Shown here: positions 1-15,000 of the stretch, piece after piece
Numbering within the stretch: position 1 is the stretch's first letter
Layout: every line of letters begins with the position of its first letter
NCBI GenBank assembly: GCA_023205875.1
Contig: CP060762.1
Coordinates: 682,001-746,000 of the forward strand
Direction of reading: 5' to 3'
DNA from: Chloropicon primus
Lineage: Eukaryota; Chlorophyta; Chloropicophyceae; Chloropicales; Chloropicaceae
DNA length: 64,000 nucleotides
Notes under the pieces: generated by a model
The model's database searches: none
What the model was told of the DNA's origin: nothing
Seen by the model: only the letters and a program-made list of their open reading frames with translations
Position numbers and translations under genes: made by a program

Positions 1-3000
1 CATGTTCAACTTTCTGTACGTGCTCTCGAAGACTGCGCTCACGACTTCGGGACTCATCTGCGGCGAGATCTTGACCTTGTCGAGAGATTGTGCGCTGGTG
101 TAGGGCGTCCCGTCGTGAGACAACAAGAGCCTGTACTCCCCCGGGTACTGAACCATGTAGGACAGCTGCACGTGCTCCCCGACGTGGCTCACGTTGGTGA
201 AGGAAGGCGCGCTAACGGCAGCGGCGGACGCGTCAAAGAGGAAGGTCACCAACTTGGACTCGACCTCGGCATCCGCGATGTTTCCGAACTTGTCCTTGAG
301 CAAGAAGCTCATCGTGGTGGCTTGTCCGGCGATCGCCCCGCTCAACCCGCTTCCACTGAGCACGGAGGAGTCCAAGTCGACGCTAGACGTTACAACTTGC
401 AACGCGAGGGCAGCTCCAACGTTAAGGCCCGTCACTTGCTCGGACATCACCAGCGAGTAGTTGCCCTTCTGGTACAGGGAGAAGGTGAGATGGTACTTTC
501 CGTCCCCCCTGTCCACGAGCTTTTGGTCGTACATGCTCGCGGGCTGAGAGCTCGAGGTCTTCAAGCTGATGTCGAAGGAAAGGCCTCCCGCAATCTGCAA
601 GTTAGAGTACGTGTCCCTTCCCTGAATGATTACGCTGTACTGCTCCCCTGCTTTCACGACCGTGCTCTCCGGCACGACCAAGGAATTGCTGGGCGAGAAC
701 TGCCCCGGGTTGATGGCAACCGTCAAATTGTTGGTGCCTCCGATCAGCACCCTCTCGTTTCCCGGCAGATCGAGGTAAATGACCATGCTGTACGAACCGG
801 ACACGGTGCTCAGGCAGCTCACGCTGTACGAACCGTCGAAGTTGTCGGTGGCCTTGCAACTCGCATCCGTGCTCATGGATTCGTCCCGTGGGTACAGAGC
901 AGCCCCAAAGCCCTCCGACCCGTAAAGGGCACTCTGGTTTCCTTGGGGGTTTCCAAACACGTCGTAGGCGCTGATGACGAACGAGAACGGCACCCCCGCA
1001 GTCAGCGCGGTGTCATAAAACGAGTGCTTGGACTGAGGCGCCGAGGATGGCCAACCCGGAAGGACCGTCAAGTAATACTCTGGCTGCGCCACCCCGTCGC
1101 TCTCGCCGAGGGCCACCCCCCCGGCAACGAAGGACAGTTTGTAATCCCCAACTTCGTCCGACAGGATCTCTGCCTGGTAGAAGCCAGGGGACACCTCCTT
1201 CAAGCTCGTCGACTTAACTGGAGGAACTGCCGTGATTTGGAGCCAGTCCTGGGCGGGTTCTTCGCCTTCCTTGGGCAGCACGTAGACGCCAAGAGCATCC
1301 GCGAGCTGGAAGGACACGACAAATGGAGCTCCTGCCGATGTCGTGCTGGTTGAGAAGGAGTCAAGTCCCTCCCCGTTGTCTTTGGTGATTACAGTGTTCG
1401 GGAACGAGGCCTCACCCGCTTCTTTGAAGACTGTGACGGTCGAGACTTGGATTTCCACGGCAGAACCGGACGCGGTTTGGAGACTCAGCTTCACCTGAAT
1501 GCTGTAATCCTCCCCGTGAACCGGTGGCGTGTACGCCGCCCTGTAAATTCCCTTCGAGAACGTCTCCACAATGGTGGACGACATCGCGTTCAGGGAGGGT
1601 CCGCTCCCCACCGATCCGAACTCGAGGCTCATCTTCTCCAGGTAGGGCCCGATGACAAGGTTATCGAACTTGTCAGAGAGCTTGATGTTGAAGCTTGCGG
1701 CTACTCCGGACAGAGCCTTTTGGATTCCCGTGCCGTAAGCAACGGATTTCGCCGCATCTGGCTCGCCTGCGAGCACCTGCCGCTCCCACCGCCTCTGCGT
1801 CGTCTGGTCGACCACCTCGGTGCCGCCGAGGACCAGCTTCAGTCTGACGACTCCCGCGAGCTCGGGCACAAAGGTGATTCGGTACTGCCCATCGTTCTCA
1901 GAGAAAGTCTTGTTGATCGCGTTGCCCGAGTAAATCACCGCGTTTTCCGAGGAGGTCAGGGAAAGCTCCACGACGGCCACGCTGGCGTCCAGGTCAGACC
2001 CCCCGTACCTGACGTTGTACCATTCATCCAACGTTTGGATCAAAATTGTGCAAGTCTCCCCGGCAATGAAGGAGCCTCCGCCCTGAGCGTAGACCAGCGT
2101 GTTTGCCCCCACGAGGCTCGCTGGCTTGAGCAGCAAATCTCTCTTCTCGAGGCTCTCGCCCTTGAGCGTGGCCTTGGCGATGTACTGGCCAGCCTTCTTG
2201 ATCGTCATGGACCCGGAGTACGTGCCGTCGCCCTCGTCCACGAGCGTGGAAGGAATGATGACGTCGCCGTTCTTCAACTGGAAGTTGAGGGTGATGTCGT
2301 CCTTCAGACCACCGGTGGTGAGCTTGTTCCCAAAGGAATCCCTTGTGACGACAAACACCTTCTGTGGAACCGGTTGGCTCGAAGTGTGCACCGTCGAGCT
2401 CGGGAAGACGGGAGAAACGATTTCCGAGTTGAACACGGTCGCCTGGCCCGGCTCCACCACGATCGTAGCCGAATAGACGAGCTCGCCCATCAGCCTGACC
2501 GTGAGCTCGACCGGACCCGCCGTGTTCGTGAAGAACGATCCCATGTACTGACCGGGCATCAGAATGTCCCTGAAAGTCGCAAAACTGGACTTGGAGAGCC
2601 CCCCGCCCACAACGGAATAGAAGAATTGGTCCGCGAAATCTGCCTTGTTGCCGCCAAACTGGTCCTTGGCCTGGATGTAGAACTGGCCCTGCTTTCCGAC
2701 GGGCAGGGACTCCAAGGGGCAATCAGTCTGACCGTCCTCGCAGTACACGACACTGCTCGCCGCGTGCGTGGGACCAGGCAAAACGCGAACCAGGAAGGGC
2801 GAACCAGCAATGCCTTCGGAACCTCTGGACACCTCGACATGGTAGTACGAGGCGAGCTGCAGGGTGTAGTCCACCGAGTACGAGCCGTCAAGGTTGTCGA
2901 TGACGACGGCAGACATGGTCGATTTGCCGTCCGGAACATAATTGATTCCATCCGTGGCGAGCACGACGCTCTGGATGACGACCTTGAAGACAGCTCCGCC

Positions 3001-6000
3001 GGACTGTATGGCATTGCCGTACGAATCCTTTGCCAGCACCTTGAAGTTCGCCTTATTTCCAGCCGACAAAGCTCCAGTCTGACCCACTCCGGGACCTTCA
3101 GCGGTCGTGCTGCTTGCCGATATGCTACCAGCAGTCGCCAGCGTGCTCACGTAACTGTCCAGCACCACCTCCTTGCCCATGATGTGCACCTTGAGATTCA
3201 ACACCCCGGTCTTGCTCGCAACGTAGACGCTGTTGAAGGCTTCGTTGACGGGATCGTACTCCAGCAGAGTCTGCCACGTGACGCTCGCCGGGGAGCCAGC
3301 AAATGCCACGGACAGAACGTCTAAACCGCTGAACGCGCTGGGGAGCAAGTCCTTCTGACTCTGGCTGTTCCCGACCTTGTTGGAGAACTGATCGCGAAGC
3401 TCAACCATGACTTCGCCAGGCTGATGCACCTCGGTGGAGTAGATTCCAAGCCCAGAGACAACACTCGTGGCGCTGTCTGGTATTCCTGGAAGGACCGCCA
3501 AGCTGAATGGCAGGGACATGGGAGTGATCCCGCCGACTCCAGAGTACCCGTGGTAAAGCTGCCCGCTGTACACTCCAGGCTTCCGAGGCACGTAGACCGC
3601 CTCGTGGTAGAAAAATGGAATGGAGGAAGTCGTGCTCCTTTTTTTCGCGAGAGTGGACGAGTACTCGAGGTAAGTGTCGGAGGTGTAGTTCACTTCGATC
3701 CTGTCCTCGATGGCCGAGACGTAGTCCTGGTTGTTTCCAAACTTGTCCTTGGGCTGAATTCGGAGGACAACGTTCTGCCCGCTCAGGGCCACGGAAGGAT
3801 AGCTCGCGACATTCAAGTCGGTGGTGTTCGACGAGAAGACCTTGATGACTTTGGTCTTGCCATCAGCAATTGCGATGGTGACGGTCTGGATCCACCTCGA
3901 GTCCAAATCAGGACCAACCTTCGTCTCCACGGTGTGGAGGCCCGAAATGCTGAATGCCATGGAGGCCGTGTACGTTCCCTTCCCGTCGTCGGCGATCGCA
4001 TTCACCTTGTTGCTGTCGGCGAGAACGGTCACGTACGAGTCCTCGCCAATGGTTTTGCTGAAAGGGTAGAAGACTCCCCTGCAGGCCGATGGCCTGCTTT
4101 GAATCTCGTCGTACCTCTGAGACGTCAGCACCATGAGCTTGCCCGTGCTCTGATCCGTGTAGCACGAGGGGTCCTTCGCCTCCGAGTAGAGCTGCACGGA
4201 AGACGTGCAAGTCTGGCCCACCACGCACGTCTCGTAGATCTCTCCGAAGTCTACGCACTGCGCGGGATCGATGGGCGGGTAAGAGGAGTACACTGGAACC
4301 TCCAGTGGACCACTGGAAGTGATGACGCTCCCGTTGTAATTGATGTCCACGAAGTAATTCCCGACGCTCGAGGCAGTCAGGCTGAACGCGAAGCCTTGGT
4401 TACCAGCCAAGGCCGCGACGCTCGAGGCCGTCATCCCAGTAGTTGGAGTGATGGTGACCGCAAACAGTCCTGCAGCACTCTCATCCAACTCCACGACGTT
4501 CCCGTACTTGTCCAGGGGCTCTATGACTATCGGCAGCGCCTCAGTGCTCGAGGAGCCGCTGGCCAGCACGCCTCCCTGCAGGCCCACCCCAGAAAACACC
4601 GAAGTGGTCATGCCCTGAGGCTTGGCGCCGAACCCGCCGTAAGGGCTGGCGCCAACGGCTTTCGATTGCACATCGTAGTTGCTCAAGTCACTCTCAACGT
4701 GCGAGCAGCTCATGCCCGGCTGCGGACACGCCGAGACGGTCGTGTGCACCTGCCCCGAAGTCGTGGACTTGAACATCACCCGGAAAGAGCCGGCCAGCCA
4801 CTTTTCTGAGCTGGAGGAGGTGCTCGCAGTCGCCTCGTACTTTGTCTGAACAAGATCAAAAGCTTTGTCCATCCTCGACCCCGTCTCCCTATCCCTGTTC
4901 CTGGATGACATGAAGACCGAAAGCAAGCCCAGGGTAGAGCCATCATCTTGCCTCGTGTTGCCAAACTTGTCCCTCGCCTCAATGTTGAAGTGGTACGTGT
5001 ACCCTACGACAACGTCCGACGTGATCCCCGGGCCGTACACGTTGAACTTGGAGAAGTCATTCGCTCCCGCGACGACGACAACGTTCGAACTCCCGCCCAC
5101 GTTCTGATTGCTGAGCTGCACCTGCAGCAAGTGGTTGCCTGCCAACTGAGCGCTGTAGAACATCTCGAACCTCCCGTCCGGGAGACCCACCACGGAGGTC
5201 GAGACGTTCTTGGCCCCGTCGACTTGGATCGCAAGCTTATTTCCTGACGAGGAGGCAGCCTCCTGGTTGAGGTCATTCCCGTAATCATCACGCAACTGAA
5301 GGAGGAACTTCCGGCCCACTCCCGCAACGGAGCCAAACTCGCCCAAACTCTCGTCGTAGTTGTAGTCCCCCGAGTAAATGTTGCTCTGCGCAGCCGATGG
5401 CTCGCCGGGAGCGACCTGGACGGGGAACGGGGAGCCCTTGATCGATTTGCCGCCAAAAGTCACATCGAGGAGGTAGCCCTCCGCGAGAACTCTTTTGGTG
5501 GTGAACCTAAAGGAGTACTTCCCGCTCGCGGAAGACGTTGCGGTATTGTCTATGACGGAGGCGAGGTACGCCGAGTCCGGAGATATGGAGACGCTGAACG
5601 CGTCCTGATCCCCTTGCTGCTGGTTCCCATCCTCTGATATCGCGACCACGCTGGACTCGATCACTGCACCAGCGGACACCCTGAACTTTGTACCGTCAAA
5701 GTATGAGCTTGGGCTGATGTAAGACCGGCCTGCACTGGTTGGGAGCGGGTCCACCTGCAACGTGTGATTCAGAAGCGGCGAAGCGTTCCCTTGCGAAATC
5801 ACCAAAAAGTTGTAGGCACCTGCAGCTTGGACTTGCAAGCGCGACCTGTAAGTCCCGTTGCCAAAGTTTTCCACGAAACCTGAGAAAGACTCGCTCGAGC
5901 CGCCAACCACCTCGACGCTGATGTCCGCGTCCCCCGACCCTATCGCATTTCCGAACTTGTCCGCAAGCGTGACTGTCGGGCTCAGCTTCTCGTTCACTTG

Positions 6001-9000
6001 CACTCCAGAGAAATCGATTCCCGTGGCCACCGCGGATGCGGGCGTCCCGGGATCCACGGCGAAGCCGAGCGGGCTTCCCAGGATGTGCTCACCGTCCAGC
6101 AGAATCGAGAGCGACTTGAGCCCGCTCTTTGCCGACGAATAATCGACGTTGAAGATGTTCTGCGCCGGATCGTACTGGCAGGACGAGGTCTGCTGTGTGT
6201 GGGCGGGCTCCAAGTTGACCGCGCAGCTCGGAGCAACGGAGAGCTCGGGGATGATGTTCCCAGAAATATCTCTTGGCTTGAACGACACCCTCGTGGTGGT
6301 GGTGGAATCAGAGACAACCGTGTCCATCTTGTTCGTGTCCAAGATGTACACCCGGGAGGGCGCGAGGCCTCCAGGAATTCCCTGCACAACCGCCTTGGAG
6401 AGCGAGACGATTTGACCTGCCAGAGTCCTCAGGCCCACGTCAATATTGTACAGCCCAATGTCAGGGAGCTTGAAAGACAGCTCGTAAAGCCCCTCGGTGG
6501 GCGACTTTTTCCTCGCGTACGCCACCTGCAGCGAAAGCGACGTGTTCACCGGCGAGCCCGTGATGACCCAAAGGTCTTCGACCCCATCCTTGTGAACCTG
6601 CTTGTTCGAGAACTGGTCGACAGACTGCACGAGGACGGTTTGGAAAGCTCCCGCTGGAGCCTTCGCGGGTATTCCTGGCGCAACGATGTAACTGTTCTCA
6701 ACGCTCGTGGTGCCAGGGATGCAATCTACGGCAATGGGGTAGCTCAACGACTTGGTTCCGACGAAGGAGAAGGTCGGCGGGTTGCCCGGCGATTTGTGTT
6801 TCAACTCCAACTGGTACGAGCCTGCCAACTGGCGCTCGTACTGAATCACGTAGGTTCCGTTCAAGTAATCGGTCGCTTCGAAGTCTACCTTGGTGGACAA
6901 GGACAGCCCGGTCTGGTACACGGAGGCGAAGAACTTCTCTCCTCCCGTCGTGAGCTGGAATCCCTCGGCGTCCAGGGCGACCACGCTTATGGTCTGCTGC
7001 ACCCCTGCTTCGATGACGGTGGAGAGACCAAAGACCTCTGACATCATGATGTTCACGTTTCCAGCGGTGTTCTTGCTCGAGACCACCAGAGGGCTCTGCA
7101 AAGGAAGAAGGCCCACGTCCGTCATGCCAAGCCTCACCTGCAACGTGAAGGTTCCTAGGGAAGGAAGGGCGTACCTCACATCGTACCTTCCGTCGTTCAG
7201 GTCCTTCACCTGCACGCTCGTGGAGGGGCACGGCTGGTTTGTGCACTTCACAGTCACCTCGAACTTCTCCCCGCCCACGGCTATCTCGTTGCCAAAGCTG
7301 TCCATGGATTGGATCTCAAAGAACGTCTCTTGGTTGAGAATGCCTCCGGTGGTTCCGGGGCCAGAGAGCACCGACTTGACGGGATCGATCGAACCCGGAG
7401 CCACGCTAATGGAGAGGGGGGAGCCCACAACCTGTGCCCCATCCAGCTTGATCTCGACGTAGGCAATGCCCTTTGGCTCTGACACAAACTCCACTTGGTA
7501 GAACGAGGTCGCCCCCTCCGTTTTCCAAGACAAGGACACTTCCGAGTCGAGCAACTTCTTGGTCGAAGTGCCTTGAGGAACGGACACGTCCACGGTGTAA
7601 TTGCCACCTGGCAGCGTCCTGGCATTCCCATACTTGTCCTTGCCATTTATGTAAATGACGTTCTTCTCGCCAGCGACGCCGAGACCGTTGCCTGCGAGGC
7701 GGGCAATCGTCGTCAAAGGGAAGGGCTCCTCCGGAACGAAGCTCACTGTGTCGTCACTGGTCAACCCGATGCCGAAGACTTGGATGGCCACAGAGTAGTC
7801 CCCAGCCACTGTGGTGGAGAAAGCCGCGCTGTACGTGCCGCCCGCAAAGGAGAGCGTGACGTCCCCGAGCGCGGACGACAAGACCTTTGAGGGGTTGGTC
7901 AGGACCACCCCAAGGTCCTTGCCAAGGTCGGTGCCCATGACGTTCTGGAACTGGTCCTTCAGGGTCACGTGAATGACCCCGGAAGATCCCACCGCAACTG
8001 TCGGGGTCCCCACATCTATCACAGTGTTCGAAACAAGGACTTCGCTGGGAAGGACCTCGACTTCCACCATCTTCCCACCCACCACGGCACCGTCCTGCTG
8101 CACGACTTGCATCTGGTACTTTCCCGCCGTGTTCAGGACATAGCTCGTGGAGTGGCTGCTGTCCAACGAAGAGAACGCGAGCTTCAGGGGGTCACCGACC
8201 TGGGTCGAGTTCGAGGCAAAGACGTTCAAGGTGTACTCCATCAGCTGGCTCTTGCTTTCTTGGGCGAGGTTGCTGTAAGTGTCCAGGGGCACCACTCTCA
8301 CGCTTCCTTGGATGCCAGCAACAATGGTTTTGCCGAGCCCGTTGCCCTCCAACAGAGAAGTGAGAGCATTCACGTCGCCCGGAAGTATCGTTACCGCTGG
8401 CGTGCAGGCTGGTTCCCCACCAATGCAGAGCTTGATTCCCTTGACGATTATTTGCACGCTGTAAGATGCGGAAAGCGTGAGCTTGGTCGACGCCACGTAC
8501 CCCACAGGCGTCTTGGCCACGTCCGCCTCAACGATCAGACCTTCGGGCAACTGGTAGTACTTGACACTGATGTCATTTGCGATGTCCACCTGAGCGAAGT
8601 TGTCGTACTGGTCGTAAAGGTCCAGGTGGATCTCGATCGTGTCGTCCGAGTAGTACGTGGTTTGATTCATCGGCTTGACGTTGGTCGTGGCGATCGGCCC
8701 AGGCGCGATTGTCAGGTTGTACGGCGAGGTCCCCACGTGCTTTCCTTCCAGAAACACATCCAGGAAGTAATCCCCCGATTTCGTCTCCACGAGCTTCAGC
8801 GTCCTCCTTCCATCGTTATCAGGGGAGGACATCGTCAGGTTGGCCACCGTTCCGTTCGACGCTCTCAGTTGAGCAACGATGACGGACTTGGCAGCAGCTG
8901 CCAGGTCCACTCCCTCGACCGGCTGGATCAAGATGGTGGCCTCCACGCCAGCACCAAGGCTCGCAGGAATAACCGCCTCGAAGTGCTCGGGCAACGCAAA

Positions 9001-12000
9001 CTCGAACTTGACGTCGAAGCTTTGGTTGAAGGCCCGGCCATCGCTCAGGTACCTGACCTCGAAGATGTACACCCCAGACCTCGCAGGAGAGAATTTCGCC
9101 TGGTACGTTCCGTCCAAGTTGTCCACGACCTCGTGGGGAACCACGTCCGTCTCGTCCGTCTCCTTGAAGATCCTTATCGCCATGCCCCCGGCCTCGCCTC
9201 CGGTGGAAATGAAGTTGTTGTACGAATCGTAAGCGTCAATATCCACGACAACCAACTGGCCAAGGGAAGTGGTTTCTGGGATCTTCGAGAGCTTGGAATA
9301 CTGCCCGATGTCCGCAGGAACGACAGAGGTCGTGGAGTTCAAGATCTTGGACTGGTCCACGACGACACCATCGTAGTAGAACTTCACCTCGTACTGCCCA
9401 GAAACGTTGACGGGCAGACCGAAGGGTACCTGGACACTTCCTCCGGCGGAGATGTCATAAATCGCCGACGTGGTCTGGGCAACCACTGGACCCACGTCAC
9501 CCGCCCCCGTCGCGACGAGGTCGAGCGAGGCCGACCACTTGCCCCAAAAGTGTGGAGACCTGTTGCCGTAGTCGTCGACACCGACGACCCCGAGAACCAC
9601 CTGGCCAGCTTTCTGCTTGTCCCTCACGTAGTACAGAGACTTGTCAGGGTTCGGGTAGGATCCACGGATGTCCAAGATGTTGGACGTCACCGGGGGCAAC
9701 ACAAACAGCGTTTGCTGGGGGTGAGTCTCGTTGAGGAAGGAGACCGCGAGCTGGTAGTTGTCCAGGGCATTCGTCGGAGCGGTGAAGTTGACAAGATACG
9801 TGCCGTCGCTCTGCAAGACAAACTCCTGCTCGTTCACGGTCTTGATGTTTGTCGCGAGGTTCTTCACCTCCAGCTTCAGCCGGTTCGCCACGGATCCGTG
9901 CGGCGAGCCGAACTCGATGGCGTTACCGAACGAGTCTTTCGGGTAGACCAAGAATTGCGTCTTGGTGCCCGCCAACGTCTGCACAGGATAGTCAGCCACC
10001 GACGTGTTCGTGAATTTGCCCGAGTACACCTGGAAGGTGAAGGGCGAGCCCACAGACTGGGCGCCATTGATGTTCAGGGTCACCTTGTACGAAGCCGCCA
10101 CCGTGGTGTTGACGACGACTTTGTACTTTCCGTTCTCCTCGTCGGTCAGGTTGTACCCCGAGGTGAGGGCGGGAACAAAATCAAGGGAGATCGTGGCCAC
10201 GTCCCCGCCCTTGGTGATCTTGTTGCTGTACTGGTCGTACGCCACCACGTGGAAGTAGGGCAGGGTCGTAACGTTCTTTGCCCCGACCTCCGGCTTGATG
10301 GTCGTGTTGAAGACCAGAGTGCTCCTGGTGCCAATTGGGTTCGTCGACACCGCCAGAGCGACGGGGTACGTCGCGTGGTAATCGGACCCGGGGCCGCCGT
10401 TCAGCGGGAGCCCGTCGAAATCCGCAGTCATGTAGAGGTTGTTGATGCCGCTCGTGAGAGTCAGTATGTCCAGCGAGTAGGTGCCGTTCGAGTTCCTGGT
10501 GAAGGTTCCCCGCCCAGGCACCGAGCACCCGGTTGCGGGGCCGCACCTGCAGTAGCCCTCGAACCCTGGCTCCGCCTTGGCCCTTGGATCCCAAGTCGTA
10601 TTCTGGGGGATGAAGTCGGGCGGGCAGACCAAGGCCTCCATCTGGGAAGGCTCGTACGTCAACCTCGTGTCCAGAATGATGTTGTCGAAGATGTCGTACG
10701 CTTGCAGCAGCAGCATCTCGGCGCCGGGCTGGGTGACGTAACCCTCCGTGGGCGGCCACACCCTCTTCGTGTTCTTCAAAGACATGGCCGCGTGAATGAC
10801 GTTGAAACCGACCTGGCTCACGGCGGACGCCCCGAGAAGCTGGACGAACTGGCTGTAAGCCTCCACCTTGTAAACGTACGAACCCACACCCTGGGGCGTG
10901 AAGGTCACAGGGATGTTCTTGCCGCACCTCGTGGTGGTCTTGGCGCCCCCGACGTCCGCCGCGCAAAAGTAATCGATGCAAGAGTACCCTGTCCCGCAAA
11001 GCCCACCTTTCGACAAGGAAAACGTGCTGGCCGTAACGCTCGTGCTTCCGTTAAGCGTGACCACGGGCTGGAAATCCATTGCGCTGATCGGGGCAAATTC
11101 GTTGCTCAGAGTGCTCAAGGCCGCGCCAACTTCCGCGTTCCACTTGTTCGCGTTCACCTCAAGGTTGAACGGCATCACGGTTCCCGCAACGACGTCCGCC
11201 GTCTTGTTGCTGTAGTCGTTCAGCTCGTAGTACTTTACCCAATGCGATGCGTCCGGCTCGACGGCACCCCGGACAACGTGGATCGTGTACACGGTCTGAG
11301 ATCCGTCCTCTGCCGTCACCGTCAACACGAAGGTGGTGGTCGAAGGGGTCGGGAAGCTCGAAGCCGGAGTCTCGAGCAGAGCCATCTGCGCGGACTGCAC
11401 GCTGTCCGCCAGAGCCGTGGAGCCCAAAGTCATCGTTGACACGGGAATGTCGTCCACTCTGGAGCTCACCTTTGCGGTGAAGGCGATGGCCTGGATGTCC
11501 GGGGAGACCGCCGCGCCGTGGTACATGTAACCGTGCTGGGACCTGACGTAGTACGTCAAATGATCCGCGGAAAAGGCCGCGTCGTACCCGGCCTGAGCTG
11601 GATCCCCTCCCTTGGCGGTCTTGGACAGCCAGCAACCCGCGATACTCGCGTTCATGGTCGTCTGGTACGCCGGCGGCACCAGGGACGGCAAGGGCGAACA
11701 GCTGATCGCCAGGGACTGAAGCTTCGAGTCCGACTGTGGGACCTCCCTGGTCACGGTCACCGTGTACGTCTTGGTCGTCGTCCCATCCTCGGCCGTCACC
11801 ACGACGTTGATGGTGTTCACCCCCGAGGAGAGGGTGTGCTCAATGACGTTGCCGCTCGTGCTCGTGGCTGCACCAACGGTGGTGGTGCACCTTGGCGAGT
11901 GGATCTTGTACGAAACAGGGCTCGCGGTGTCAGGGCACGTCCCCGTGATTTTCAGCTTGCCGATGTAGTACCTAACCGTCATCGCGTAGCCCGTGGTCGT

Positions 12001-15000
12001 GCCCGTGGCAAACGCAGGGTTGAACGCTGTCGTGACCCCGGTGCTCGGTCCGTCCACATCCATGGCAAGAGCGGACAGGCTCGCGTCCGTGGACTTGGTC
12101 CTTCGGAACACGTGAATGTGCGTTATGATTCTGGACCCCGTGCCATCCGTGCCCGCAGTCGTCGTGCTCGCGTCGTAGCCCTCCACGGATTCGTTCGGCT
12201 GGTACCTTTGGGAGAGGACTTCGACCTTCAACGTCGTCGTCGTTCCCGACGGCAGCGAGAGTGCCTGCGACTCCGTGTTATTCGCCACCGTCGACAAGGA
12301 CGCCGGGCTCAGCACCCCAACCTTCAAGATCGCAAAGGCGCTCTCGACCTGGGCCGTGATCGTCACGCTGCTCACCTCGTTCTCGACCTCCATCCAGTAC
12401 TCGTGGTGGGTCTTGTCGAAGGCCGGCAAGACGTCGTCCCCGGTGTTCCTGTGGAGGACACCAGAGGTCGGGAAACCCGAAGTTGCCGCATTGTTGACGA
12501 TCAAGGAAAGCAAGTTCGCGTTGTTGTCCTTCTTCTGCCGGATGGCATTCACCGTATAGGTCTTCTTGGTGGAGACCGAGGTAATCGCGTCCTCCGCTGT
12601 CACCTCGATCAAAATCGCGTTGGTAACGTCCGTCAAGGGATTTCCGTTAAGCTCGAGGGTGGTGAACTCTCCCGCCGTGGCGGTGATCCACCGGTCGCCC
12701 TTCGGCTCGTACATCCTGATCCCGGAGCACAGGACGTCGTGGCACGTCGCGTTCAACGAAATGTACTGGGGTCCCATGGCATCCGATTCCCCAGAGGCAG
12801 TGCACTCGAAGAAGACCTTTGAGGTGTACGTGTCCACGTCCTTGTCAAAGGATGGCTCCACGAGCCCCTGTGTCGTGCTGCTGCACGCCTTCGTGTCAAT
12901 GCTTCCCAGCCTCGCGTCCGTGCTCGCTGGTAGCCTCGTGAGGTTGATGACGTACGTGCTGGTGGAGACGCCATCCTGGCCAGTCACCTTGAAAGCCAGC
13001 ACGGACAATCCGACGGGAAGGCTCGCGGTGTACTGCCCCGTGGCTTCGTGGACCATCCCATCCGGCCCCTCGTAAGAAGCCCTGTCATTGTTCAGCGCTA
13101 GGTGGATTGTAAAGGTGTCGGTGTACCGAACGCTGGCGCTGTACGTGGTGGCCGAAGGACTGAAAGCGGGCGACAAGGCCTCCGTGGTGCCCCTTCCCGT
13201 TTTAATTTCGAGCGTCTTGAACGTCGTGTCCACGCTCGCTGCGGCTCTCGATACTGCAATCGCGTAGGTTTGAGACACTGTCCTGTCTTGAGCCAGAGAG
13301 ATCAGGGTGATCGTGTTGCTCCCGACGCCCAGATTCATGTTCCTGGAGTGCAGGCTCACCGCGTCCCCCAGGGTCACCTCATCCGATTTATCTGCGGCCA
13401 CCGATGCTTTCACGATCCCGTACCTGTCCTCGTGAGCCAGCGCCACGGTAAGATAAGGACTGTGGTACGGCACGGTGTCCGCAATGGAGTAGGACAGCGC
13501 CCCGGAGCTGAAGGAGGGGCTGAGCGCGTACGCAGTCCCATCGATGTCCGTCACGGTGATGGCGTCCAGGTCCATTGCCGTTCTCTGCGCGAGCCTCTGG
13601 ACTTGGACCTTGTACACGTTCGAGTAGAGGCCGTTCGACGAGTGCACCTCGATCTGGATCTCGTTCTGACCCACCACCAGCGGAATCGCGTCGCTCACCC
13701 CGAGATTCGGCACGATCACGCTGTCGACAAAGATGTTGCTGTACGTGTCAGCCCCAACCCCCCTGCAGTTCAGGCTGTGGACCTCGTAGTCCACCACAGC
13801 TGTGTATTCGTGAACGTCCATCTCGAAAGAGGGCTGGAAGCTCGTCGTTGCCACCTCCTCGCTCAAGTCTGGCAGCTCAGTGACCCGGAAGAGCTCGAGG
13901 CCTGACAAGATGGCCAAGCTGTTCATGGTGAAGTGCACACACATGTCTTCCCCGTACGGCGCGGTGGAAGAGAGCGAGAGTGAAGGCGTGACCGGCTGGA
14001 CCAATTCCACCGCAGGGATCGGCACCAAGGTGTCCACGAGGCCCTCGACCAGACCGTAAAAACCCAGTTTTTCCGTGGTGGTCTCCTCGTAACCGGCGGT
14101 GGTCTTGCCGGTCGTCATCATGATGCGCGAGAGGCCGAAATCGACCCCGTTGAACGACACGGAGACCTCCACCGCCGTGTCCTCCAGGTCCGTCGCCACT
14201 CCTGGCGCCGCGCACGTCACCTTCTGCGTGGAGTCGTCGAAAGAGCCCTGGGTGTCGATCTTTTGGCTCAAGCTGACCTGGAACCTGCAAACGCAGGACC
14301 TCGAGGAGATGCCGCTGATGTGGTTCGTCAAGCCTATCTCCACGGACGTTCCTCCTGCCGATGGAACTGTGGCAGGAGTGATGCTGGCCACGTCCAGGGC
14401 CTCGTGGTAGGTGTAGGTGAGCCCCGAGCTGGTGGCCTCGATTCCGTTCAGGCTCACCCTGACCTCCACGGCACCCACCGCGTCCGCTGGCGCCGCGCAT
14501 TGAAGAACATACATGTCTTCGCTGAAAGAATATGATACACTGGTAGCTTGGACGAAGTCGCTGCTCCCGAACACGCAGTAAAACTCCTCCTTCCCTTGCG
14601 TGATGCTCCCCCTTCCCCCGAGGGACACGACCGTTCCCCCGGAAACGGGCCCAAGATTGGTCGTGATTTTCGACAAGCAAAACTGAGCTTCGTGCCTCCC
14701 CAGGCTCGTCTCGTAAAACTCGTACATGTTCTCGTCATAAAATACCCCTGGAACGTACCTGCTGCCGGGGTACTCGAGCTCGTAAAATACACCAGGATCC
14801 TCGATCCCGTACATGTGCTCGCCCTGGTACAGGTGGCCGAGAGCCGGGCCCGTGATGACCGTGTAAGGCTCATAATTAAGGTCCTCGTACGTGAAGTGCC
14901 CCTTGTCCCAAAGGCGGTTGACCCCGTTCGGCGTCACCCCAACCTCGACCTTTCCCACGTCCTGGGAAGCGGGAGAGATGCAAACGAAGCAGCTCCTCTC

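Noticed and set aside
88-13905. Long plus-strand frames (up to 1,156 codons near 7969-11439) over the giant gene
   Set aside because: They are Arg/Val/His-rich with no domain pattern and are antisense to the sustained minus-strand frame with signal peptide and Ig-like repeats. GC-rich third positions create such shadows.
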